Assembly (NCBI GenBank): GCA_018402095.1
Contig: JAGYJO010000107.1
Location: 1 to 5,130, forward strand
Source: a bacterium
GTDB lineage: Bacteria > Margulisbacteria > Marinamargulisbacteria > SXXA01
Length of the DNA: 5,130 nucleotides
Reading direction: 5' to 3'
Made by a program: the position numbers and the translations under genes. The notes under the pieces were generated by a model that was given only the letters and a program-made list of their open reading frames with translations, had not been told where the DNA came from and made no database searches. Of this stretch, positions 1-5,120 are shown one piece after another (position 1 is the first letter of the stretch; every line of letters begins with the position of its first letter).

Positions 1-1802
1 CGAGTTGGCGGCAGTCGAAGGTGCGATCAGAAGCGACGTCTTATTTGGGGTATCGTGGATATCTGACCACGATCACGGATGCGACGGAAGATGCGTATGT
101 GGGGACCTTGGGCGTGGCCAGTGGTGTTTTTTTGGGAGGGATGAGTGATCAGGCGAGCTCCCCCAAATGGCGGTGGGTGACGGGACCTGAGGGTCTGGAA
201 ACGAGTGGTCAGGGTCGTTTGTTTTGGGTTGGGTATTCTGGGGGTACGACACAATCACCGGACTATTATGCGAATTACAAAGCGGGGAAACCAGGCGCAT
301 TGGCGTATCTGCAGAGACAGTCGAGTGATGGCAAATGGCTAGATGTATCGGATGCTGGGGTGGATAGTGGTAGCGCTAACAATACGGGTGGTTATTTGAT
401 CGAGTACAAGGGGTTGTCTGGCGAGCATGTGGTGCAAGTGGAGAAGACGGTGGAGTTTCGAGATCGTCCGGTGATCCAGCTGAGTACGACGCGAAACGCC
501 TTTGTGAAAAATGCGGGTGAGTTGGTTTTGGATGAGCAGTTGGTTGTGGCCGGTTATTATATTTCGAGTGCGTCGGTTCAGATTGGGACGGGATTTGATG
601 CAGATGTGGATTTGCTTCGTGCAACGCCGAATAGTGGGATATCTGCAAGCTATGTAACGGAAACCGGTACCTTGTTGTTGACCGGCACGGGCACGTCAAA
701 AAGCTATCAAGACAGTTTGAGAACAGTGAGTTATCTGAATAGTGCGGAGACACCAGTAGAGGGCACTCGGAATATGGTGTTTGAATTGCGGTTTGGAGAT
801 GATCCCTACTTTACGATCTCGACGAGTATGAATGTGGAAACGATGCCTGTATATGAGATGACAGCATCCATAGTGACGGTGAATTATTTTTCAGGGAGAG
901 GCGCCTTGGCTGTGCCGACTTCTTTGTCAGTGAGTGGTGGTACCTTGGATTATGCGATGGCGAAGATAGTGGAGAATTACCGTTCGACGCAAGACCGACT
1001 CACGGCGACGGATGCGTATGGGATCACCTCTAGCTTTGATGTACCGACGGGGGTGTTGACATTGACGGGCGTGGCGAGCGCGGCAGAGTATCAAACGGTG
1101 TTGTCTAGTATTTCGTATGAGAATATTGTGGTGAGTCCGACGCCGTTGACGAAGCAAGTTCAAATAGTTTTGGGGAATCAATTTCCAGCGACGTACAATA
1201 TGCATGTGTATGAGGGTGCTGCGTATACGACGGTGCCAAGTATTCCCGTGGAATGGGGACCGACGAGACGCCAACAAAGCTATGTGGCGCAGTCTGCGCT
1301 ATCGTGGGATTTGGCACGGTTTTTGGCCTCAACGCGGGCGTACTTGGGTTGGAAGGGGTACCTGACGACGGTGACGAGTTTGGCGGAAGCGAGTACCGTT
1401 GGATCCTTGTTGTCTGGTGAAGCGTGGTTGGGAGCAACGGACCGGACGAGTCAGAACAGTTGGCGGTGGGTGACGGGACCTGAGGGTTTGGAAAATGGGG
1501 GCTTGGGCCGCTTGTTTTCAAACTCGGGGACAGCGGTTGACGGGTACTTTACGTATTGGGTATCGGGTCAGCCATCTGGCGCTACGGGAGAAGATTATTT
1601 GCATATGGTCTATTCTGTGCCGTCTGTGGGGAACCGTAGGCAATGGACCGATTTACCTGTGAGTGGCGTATCGCCTGCGTACTTGCCCAAGCAATTTGTA
1701 TCTGAGTATGGTGGGTTTTCAGGAGAGTCCACCTTTTGGGTGCAGGTCCCCGTCAAAGTTTTTGGCTCCAACCATACGATTTTCTTTGGGACCATGTTTT
1801 AG
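1..1802 (+). CDS. C-type-lectin-like / FRAS1-like repeat surface protein, 5'-truncated
   Basis: The frame is open from the window edge (first whole codon at 3), so the N-terminus lies outside. The GTG at 21 is not the start. The codons before it (Ser-Trp at 3-8) align without gaps to the same part of the second lectin domain (SWDLARFLASTRAYLG, about 1305-1352), so domain 1 is already under way. Counting residues from nt 21, the order is: CTLD 1 (to about 140; GYLTTIT, FLGG, WRWVTGPEG at 50-58, YLIEYKG); two repeats of about 120 residues (about 150-275 and 280-398) with the signature G-x-L-x-LTG...YQ..L..(V/I)SY, as in FRAS1/CSPG-like repeats of bacterial adhesins; CTLD 2 (about 412-575; GYLTTVT, WLGATD, WRWVTGPEG, GQPSGATGEDYL, SEYGG); and a short tail. 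The visible 593 residues contain no cysteine, so the fold lacks the disulphides of animal CTLDs. Known of the families: such domains bind sugars or proteins outside the cell. Inferred: a secreted or surface adhesin. The ligand is unknown, and the signal peptide is not in view. Confidence 0.85.
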   Translation, partial: SWRQSKVRSEATSYLGYRGYLTTITDATEDAYVGTLGVASGVFLGGMSDQASSPKWRWVTGPEGLETSGQGRLFWVGYSGGTTQSPDYYANYKAGKPGALAYLQRQSSDGKWLDVSDAGVDSGSANNTGGYLIEYKGLSGEHVVQVEKTVEFRDRPVIQLSTTRNAFVKNAGELVLDEQLVVAGYYISSASVQIGTGFDADVDLLRATPNSGISASYVTETGTLLLTGTGTSKSYQDSLRTVSYLNSAETPVEGTRNMVFELRFGDDPYFTISTSMNVETMPVYEMTASIVTVNYFSGRGALAVPTSLSVSGGTLDYAMAKIVENYRSTQDRLTATDAYGITSSFDVPTGVLTLTGVASAAEYQTVLSSISYENIVVSPTPLTKQVQIVLGNQFPATYNMHVYEGAAYTTVPSIPVEWGPTRRQQSYVAQSALSWDLARFLASTRAYLGWKGYLTTVTSLAEASTVGSLLSGEAWLGATDRTSQNSWRWVTGPEGLENGGLGRLFSNSGTAVDGYFTYWVSGQPSGATGEDYLHMVYSVPSVGNRRQWTDLPVSGVSPAYLPKQFVSEYGGFSGESTFWVQVPVKVFGSNHTIFFGTMF

Positions 1803-1810
1803 GTTTTGTT
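1801..1810 (+). promoter_or_regulatory. Weak Shine-Dalgarno of the transglycosylase gene
   Basis: AGG at 1801-1803 lies 7 nt before the ATG at 1811 and overlaps the TAG stop (1800-1802) of the upstream gene. No better purine tract is visible. The overlap fits translational coupling to the CTLD gene. Confidence 0.4.
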
Positions 1811-2446
1811 ATGTTGTCTAAATCAAGATCTTATCTGATCGTTGGTTTTGTTGTTGTGATGATCACGGTTTCGGAGGCCGCTGTTTCGACACCTTCTATT
1901 GGTGTGCGTCGTTCGGTGGTGCTTACACGCTTTTCCATGGACAATCTGCCAAACCCTAGGCTCGCTGACGAAGCGGATAGCCTCCGGTTATCGGCGTTTA
2001 TCGAAGAGCGTCGACCACAATTGTCCGTGGCGAGTCGGGATATTTTGGTGTCTGCTATTTTGGACTCTGCTGATCTTCATGGTGTGGATCCCAAATTGGT
2101 TGCGGCTGTTATTGCTGTTGAATCAGGCTTTGATCCAAGAGCCTATAATCATGGGGCTATGGGTCTAGGTCAGTTGATGAGGGGAACTGCCCGGAATTTG
2201 GGCGTAGACGACCCTTATAGCATTACCCAAAATGTCGAAGGAACCACACGCTATATCGTCCAAATGTTGGACTTCTGGGATGGGCATCCACAACAGGTGC
2301 CATTGGCGTTGAGTTCTTATTTGATGGGACCTATGGGTGCAAAACGACAGGAACCCCTAGGTTTTGGCAAAAAAGCCCATGACTATGTACGGTCTGTGCT
2401 AAAAAGGTACAAGCAGATCCTCAGCAAAGGGTCTCCAGCCTCTTGA
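1811..2446 (+). CDS. Lytic transglycosylase, SLT (Slt70-like catalytic) domain, exported
   Basis: A 211-residue protein. Residues 1-23 look like a signal peptide (basic MLSKSRS, then hydrophobic LIVGFVVVMITV, possible cleavage after SEA). Residues 24-75 are an undefined linker. Residues about 76-203 match the SLT fold: ILDSADLHGVDPKLVAAVIA, then VESGFDPRA with the expected catalytic glutamate E104, HGAMGLGQLM at 114-123, and a C-terminal helix ending DYVRSVLKRY. Family role: non-hydrolytic cleavage of peptidoglycan glycan strands, leaving 1,6-anhydro-MurNAc ends, here in the periplasm. Oddity: the usual A-Y-N-A-G-P motif reads S-Y-L-M-G-P (169-174), losing the Asn. The ATG at 1811 is chosen because the signal peptide begins there; the frame is open further upstream, but a TTG at 1736 would lie inside the CTLD gene and put a non-signal extension in front. 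The stop of the CTLD gene is 8 nt upstream, so the two are probably cotranscribed. The SD is weak (AGG at 1801-1803, overlapping that stop), which suggests translational coupling. Confidence 0.88.
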   Translation: MLSKSRSYLIVGFVVVMITVSEAAVSTPSIGVRRSVVLTRFSMDNLPNPRLADEADSLRLSAFIEERRPQLSVASRDILVSAILDSADLHGVDPKLVAAVIAVESGFDPRAYNHGAMGLGQLMRGTARNLGVDDPYSITQNVEGTTRYIVQMLDFWDGHPQQVPLALSSYLMGPMGAKRQEPLGFGKKAHDYVRSVLKRYKQILSKGSPAS

Positions 2447-2451
2447 GTCAA

Positions 2452-2470
2452 AGGGGGATTAAATCCCCCT
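2452..2470. repeat. Perfect 8-bp hairpin just after the transglycosylase stop
   Basis: Arms AGGGGGAT (2452-2459) and ATCCCCCT (2463-2470) flank the loop TAA. The hairpin begins 6 nt after the stop codon at 2446. It probably acts as the first transcription stop or 3'-end stabiliser for the + operon. No U-tract follows on the + strand (next bases CATAAACG), so it is not a textbook intrinsic terminator. Confidence 0.6.
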
Positions 2471-2475
2471 CATAA

Positions 2476-2509
2476 ACGGGATTGAAAGGGCTACGCCCTT
2501 TCAAAAACA
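2476..2509. repeat. Palindromic direct repeat, copy 1 (loop TAC)
   Basis: First of two 34-nt direct repeats with a period of 51 nt. Inside it is a perfect 10-bp stem, TTGAAAGGGC (2482-2491) and GCCCTTTCAA (2495-2504), with loop TAC. It is flanked by ACGGGA on the left and AAACA on the right. The organisation resembles REP-like intergenic palindromes. Its role could be transcript-end protection or termination; no protein machinery for mobility is visible here. Confidence 0.75.
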
Positions 2510-2517
2510 GTAACTGT
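2507..2517. repeat. Short palindrome ACAGT-A-ACTGT between the hairpin repeats
   Basis: An 11-nt perfect odd-centred palindrome straddling the end of repeat copy 1 and the 17-nt spacer (2510-2526). It may be chance; it is recorded because the whole strip is made of inverted repeats. Confidence 0.35.
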
Positions 2518-2526
2518 CTAACCCCT

Positions 2527-2560
2527 ACGGGATTGAAAGGGCGTAGCCCTTTCAAAAACA
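2527..2560. repeat. Palindromic direct repeat, copy 2 (loop GTA)
   Basis: Second 34-nt repeat, identical to copy 1 at 31 positions. The only differences are the three loop bases, which read GTA (2543-2545) instead of TAC, the exact reverse complement. The 10-bp stem lies at 2533-2542 and 2546-2555. Flanking bases (ACGGGA left, AAACA right) match copy 1 in direct orientation, so only the hairpin core is flipped. Confidence 0.75.
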
Positions 2561-2564
2561 CCCC

Positions 2565-2593
2565 GTTATTCCTCGCCGAAGGCGAGGAATAAC
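2565..2593 (-). terminator. 13-bp perfect hairpin abutting the stop of the Ig-like gene
   Basis: Arms GTTATTCCTCGCC (2565-2577) and GGCGAGGAATAAC (2581-2593) form a perfect 13-bp stem with a 3-nt loop (GAA on +, TTC on -). It touches the TAA stop of the - strand gene (2594-2596). On the - strand the stem is followed by GGGGTG and then five T, so the U-tract is displaced by about 6 nt. Best read as the 3'-end hairpin or terminator of the - gene; it may also stop + transcripts. Confidence 0.6.
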
Positions 2594-3364
2594 TTATCTG
2601 CGTTTACGTTTACTAGATGTCTTTTTGACAGGCGCTTTCGGGGTGGCGGGAGCCACTTCTGGTACAATTTCCAGCGCTTCAAGAATAGCGGGTTGGCTAT
2701 CTACAATGATGCCAGGGTAGAGGCTACTGACTTTGTTTCCAGATGCATCGGATACATAAATCTGAATATCTGCATCTCCTTGTGGTGTTTCTTTTGTGAT
2801 AGGTAGTGTAAAGGTATGCCAATTTCCAAATTCATCAGACTTTGTTGCTGATGGTGTCATTTCGTTTCCGTTAAGTTCGGCACGTATGGATGTGCGTCCT
2901 ACTCCCAAGATGAGTTTCTCATTGATACCAAATCCGATTTCCAATAGACCGCTAGACACCCGTCGTTTGTCTGTAGGGGTGCCGTAGATCACAGGTGGGA
3001 TGGTGTCGACGATGAAATTGTTGTAGGTACTGGTTGTTCTGTTTCCTGACTGATCTGTCACATTTATGACAAGTGTTCCGGGGCCTTGAGATTCGGAAGG
3101 ATCTATTTTGACTTTCAGCGTGGTGATCTCGCCATTTTTTGCGGCAACTGTATCGACGATATGCATACGGTTTTTGTTGAACCATGCTTCAATTTTTTTT
3201 GCGCCAGCTTGTTTTGAAATGGCTTCACTCACATGTAGATTGACGAGAAAGTCGCCAGCTGCAAGATAATCACTCTCTGGTTGTATCGATAGGCTAGGGG
3301 CTATGGTATCGACGATGATTTTGTCGGTATCGTCCAAGGATTTTGTGATCGTGTGTCCGACCAC
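2594..3364 (-). CDS. C-terminal part of the Ig-like repeat protein (end of repeat 4, repeats 5-6, basic tail)
   Basis: 256 residues if read from the GTG at 3364. That GTG lies inside repeat 4 (just after the ITLTD strand, at VVGHTIT) and has no purine-rich SD before it, so independent translation is unlikely. Repeat 5 runs from DTIAPSLSI (residue 19) to TDQSGN (103-108), and repeat 6 from DTIPPVIYG (120) to SDASGN (205-210). A new repeat opening (VDSQPAI, 221-227) is followed not by a domain but by a Pro/Ala/Val-rich spacer and the basic end KKTSSKRKRR. Both complete repeats match the N-terminal half in spacing (about 101 residues) and motifs (AWFNKNRM, AELNGNEM), which supports a single original gene. 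There is no signal peptide, so this piece alone would not be exported. Confidence 0.7.
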   Translation of the reverse strand: MVGHTITKSLDDTDKIIVDTIAPSLSIQPESDYLAAGDFLVNLHVSEAISKQAGAKKIEAWFNKNRMHIVDTVAAKNGEITTLKVKIDPSESQGPGTLVINVTDQSGNRTTSTYNNFIVDTIPPVIYGTPTDKRRVSSGLLEIGFGINEKLILGVGRTSIRAELNGNEMTPSATKSDEFGNWHTFTLPITKETPQGDADIQIYVSDASGNKVSSLYPGIIVDSQPAILEALEIVPEVAPATPKAPVKKTSSKRKRR

Positions 3365-3409
3365 ATCTGTAAGTGTTATCTGACAGTGGCCAAGCCTTGT
3401 TTTTCATTT

Positions 3410-4765
3410 TTACCAATTTGTGTTTCGTATTGGTATCTGGCCCCACCATTTGAGCGGTGTTATTGTGGATTGGGACATGGGTGTGTCATTGAATAGGACA
3501 CGAACTTGGGATTGTCCAATACCTGCTACCAGATATTCACTGACGTCAAACTGGAGAGTTGCTGTTTCTGCAGTGAGAAATCGTTTTTCAACGCTAATAT
3601 TGGATATCTGTGGTTCTGTGAGGTCGACGATGATTGTCTGCGCGGTGACACTTGTACTGTTTCCCGCCGCATCGTCTGCACGAATGACAATATTGCCGGT
3701 ACCTTCTTTTGTTTTTTGATCGACAATGCCTCTGTAGGTGTATGTTTCTTTTTCGTTATTGTAGAGGGTGCTGATGAGCGTTAGTGGGGTGTTGTTAAAC
3801 CTTGCGTCGATCTTGCTTTTCCCGAGACCTGTGGATACGGGTTCGTTGACTGTAAACGTTATGACAAAAGGGCCTTCTTTCCGGTAATCAAGGGTGGTGG
3901 ATAATCCACTAATCTGAGGTGCGGTGGTATCTATAATGACTTTCTGGGTTTGTATTGTAGAGACGTTGTTTGCACCATCTACGACGCGGAGTCGTGTTGT
4001 TGCGCGTCCTTCCTGTGTCTGTTCATTGACGATGGCTCTGAAAAGATATTTTTCACCTGTTTGATAAGGTGTAACGGAGATGAGTGTCATATCCTCATTG
4101 TTTAGAAATGCGGCTACGCTTGTGTCTTTGATTTTGGATAAGGCTTTGTTGATACCAAAACTGGCTTCTAGTGGGCCTTTTCCCACAAATTGTAGATCCT
4201 TTTGGGATAATTCAGGATAAACGACAAACATAGTATTTGTGATTTCTGTCATATTACCCGCCGCATCGAATGCGCGTATTTTGAGTTTTCCTGTTCCTTT
4301 TGTTGTTGTTTCTGGGATGGTTGTGCGAAAAACGTATTTTTCACCATTGGAGGTGAGCGACCCAGAAACCCGTGTCATAGGGATTTCGTTGAACCATGCC
4401 AAAAGACCACTGTACCCATTTTCCATAAAACAGGCTTCGTTGACTTCAAAAGAAACTTCAAATTCACCTGTTCCTATATAGCGTACAGATGTGGGTAGAT
4501 TGGAGATGACAGGTGCTGTTGTATCTGATGGGTCTTTTTTGAAGGCTGTTTGTGGTGTTGACTCTGGCTTTGTGTTTTGTTTTATGACAGCAATGGGTTG
4601 GGGTGTTTTTTGTAATTCATATGTTGGGGTTTGTGGCGCTGTTATTTCTTTTTGGAGCTGGGAAGCCGGGACTACTTTGAAAGATAGGGGCTTGGCTATC
4701 AGTTCCGATGATATTGGGTGCAATATCAAAGATGTTAGGCATACGGAGAGTAATATACGTTTCAT
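3410..4765 (-). CDS. N-terminal part of the Ig-like repeat protein (signal peptide plus repeats 1-3 and part of 4)
   Basis: 451 residues as read. MKR followed by a hydrophobic stretch (about 4-20) is a Sec signal peptide with likely cleavage near SELIA|KP (about residue 24). A lipoprotein reading is unlikely, because the only nearby Cys is at position 9, too early and without a good lipobox. Residues 25-80 are a Pro/Thr/Lys/Gln-rich linker. Repeats 1-3 begin at about 81 (DTTAPVISNL), 182 and 279 (DTTAPQISGL), with matching motifs AWFNEIPM, AFLNNEDM, ARFNNTPL and DAAGN. Repeat 4 starts at about 381 and runs correctly to about residue 443 (KWWGQ). The last eight residues (IPIRNTNW) are frameshift product before the TAA. 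The ATG at 4765 is chosen because it begins the signal peptide and is preceded by AGAGG 10 nt upstream. If exported, the product would be an extracellular or envelope stalk-like protein. No binding or catalytic residues are recognisable. Confidence 0.75.
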   Translation of the reverse strand: MKRILLSVCLTSLILHPISSELIAKPLSFKVVPASQLQKEITAPQTPTYELQKTPQPIAVIKQNTKPESTPQTAFKKDPSDTTAPVISNLPTSVRYIGTGEFEVSFEVNEACFMENGYSGLLAWFNEIPMTRVSGSLTSNGEKYVFRTTIPETTTKGTGKLKIRAFDAAGNMTEITNTMFVVYPELSQKDLQFVGKGPLEASFGINKALSKIKDTSVAAFLNNEDMTLISVTPYQTGEKYLFRAIVNEQTQEGRATTRLRVVDGANNVSTIQTQKVIIDTTAPQISGLSTTLDYRKEGPFVITFTVNEPVSTGLGKSKIDARFNNTPLTLISTLYNNEKETYTYRGIVDQKTKEGTGNIVIRADDAAGNSTSVTAQTIIVDLTEPQISNISVEKRFLTAETATLQFDVSEYLVAGIGQSQVRVLFNDTPMSQSTITPLKWWGQIPIRNTNW

Positions 4766-4775
4766 GCTAAGGCGG

Positions 4776-4780
4776 CCTCT
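4776..4780 (-). promoter_or_regulatory. Shine-Dalgarno of the Ig-like gene
   Basis: AGAGG on the - strand (CCTCT on +), 10 nt before the ATG at 4765. The spacing is slightly long but it is the best purine tract, and it supports the chosen start. Confidence 0.5.
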
Positions 4781-4870
4781 TTTCTGGATACTTTTGATAG
4801 TCTGAAAATAGAAATCTGCATATCACGGGAGATAGCATCTTTTTTTAATTGTATTTTTGACTGTCGATTT

Positions 4871-4899
4871 ATTGTACACGGTGCCTATCAAAAGACCAA
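4871..4899 (-). promoter_or_regulatory. Possible sigma70-type promoter of the Ig-like gene
   Basis: On the - strand, TTGGTC (4899-4894) and TACAAT (4876-4871) are separated by 17 nt. The -10 matches at 5 of 6 positions, the -35 at only 3 of 6. It would give a leader of roughly 100 nt. The outer copy of the 10-bp inverted repeat (4885-4894) falls in the spacer, so it could be an operator. Weak evidence. Confidence 0.3.
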
Positions 4900-4997
4900 G
4901 AATCCTACGCGTGAGAACAGCTGTCTGTTTCTTGAAGCGGTGACACGGTTTTCTCTGGAATGCATAGGCTTATTTGATGTAGAAAAAAACACTCAAG

Positions 4998-5025
4998 TTG
5001 AGCGCCCCTTTTTCGCCCTTATATT
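4998..5025 (+). promoter_or_regulatory. Possible sigma70-type promoter of the gene starting at 5121
   Basis: TTGAGC (4998-5003) and TATATT (5020-5025) are separated by 16 nt, matching the consensus at 4 of 6 and 5 of 6 positions. The predicted start near 5032 gives a leader of about 90 nt. The palindrome CTCAA-G-TTGAG (4992-5002) overlaps the -35 element and could be a regulator site. Confidence 0.4.
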
Positions 5026-5109
5026 AGTTGGAAAATAAACATGTTTAAAAAAAAATGTAGGGTGGCACTTATTTGGCATATCCAAAAATAAATGAAGATG
5101 GAAGAAATT

Positions 5110-5115
5110 AGGAGG
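5110..5115 (+). promoter_or_regulatory. Strong Shine-Dalgarno AGGAGG
   Basis: AGGAGG (5110-5115), with further G's after it, lies 5 nt before the ATG at 5121. It is the strongest ribosome binding site in the window and marks that ATG as a real start. Confidence 0.75.
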
Positions 5116-5120
5116 GGCTG

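Larger units (their letters stand above)
2594..4765 (-). pseudogene. Six-repeat bacterial Ig-like secreted protein, split by two opposite 1-nt frameshifts
   Basis: The ORFs at 3410-4765 and 2594-3364 are halves of one gene of 724 codons. They lie in the same frame but are separated by in-frame TAA and TGA stops. Between about 3436 and 3382 the next frame over encodes YQYETQIGKNEKQGLATV. This is what the repeat consensus predicts there: sister repeats have YLFRAIVNEQTQEGRATT and YTYRGIVDQKTKEGTGNI. One extra base near 3436-3444 (for example in the CCCC run at 3441-3444) and one missing base near 3377-3382 account for the break. Repaired, the protein has a signal peptide, a Pro/Lys/Gln-rich linker (about 30-80), and six repeats of about 100 residues starting near 81, 182, 279, 381, 486 and 587. 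Each repeat has a central (W/F/L)N...(M/L) motif and ends in a D-x-x-G-N-like motif. A strongly basic tail (KKTSSKRKRR) closes it. It may be a true pseudogene, or an intact gene with two sequence errors. Confidence 0.8.
4766..5120. other. Divergent intergenic region between the Ig-like gene and the next + gene
   Basis: 355 bases with no protein gene that I can support. It must hold the promoters for the - gene (start 4765) and probably the + gene (start 5121). Visible elements: a 10-bp inverted repeat pair (4791-4800 and 4885-4894), a possible - promoter (4871-4899), a short palindrome (4992-5002) touching a possible + promoter (4998-5025), a 9-A tract (5047-5055), a small inverted repeat TTTGG / CCAAA (5072-5076 and 5082-5086) and a strong SD (5110-5115). 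A 16-codon frame, MFKKKCRVALIWHIQK (5041-5091), has only a weak SD and is probably not a gene. Confidence 0.6.

Noticed and set aside
21..23. GTG at 21 as the true start of the CTLD gene
   Set aside because: The frame is open to the window edge, and the upstream codons align to CTLD 2, so the start is outside.
1105..1521. Long antisense open frame inside the CTLD gene (138 residues), and similar ones
   Set aside because: The translation is low-complexity in character (Pro/Ser/His/Thr-rich), has no recognisable domain and lies opposite a clear domain-bearing frame.
1461..1800. Diversity-generating retroelement variable region, since such targets have a C-type lectin fold
   Set aside because: No reverse transcriptase is in the window, and the only near-identical repeat pair differs by C/T at one site, not at adenine positions.
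1736..1810. Upstream TTG start for the transglycosylase, overlapping the CTLD gene
   Set aside because: It would place about 25 non-signal residues ahead of a clean signal peptide that begins at the ATG at 1811.
2476..2560. Two GATTGAAAG-containing repeats that resemble a minimal CRISPR array
   Set aside because: The 17-nt spacer is too short, the repeats are full palindromes with 3-nt loops, there are only two copies and no cas gene is present. They fit REP-like hairpins better.
3365..3444. Programmed ribosomal frameshifting in the Ig-like gene
   Set aside because: It would need two opposite events within about 60 nt and no standard slippery heptamer is visible; two indels are simpler.
4739..4741. 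Lipoprotein signal (Cys at residue 9 of the Ig-like protein)
   Set aside because: The Cys is too close to the N-terminus, with Val at -1 and most of the hydrophobic stretch after it; an ordinary Sec signal fits better.
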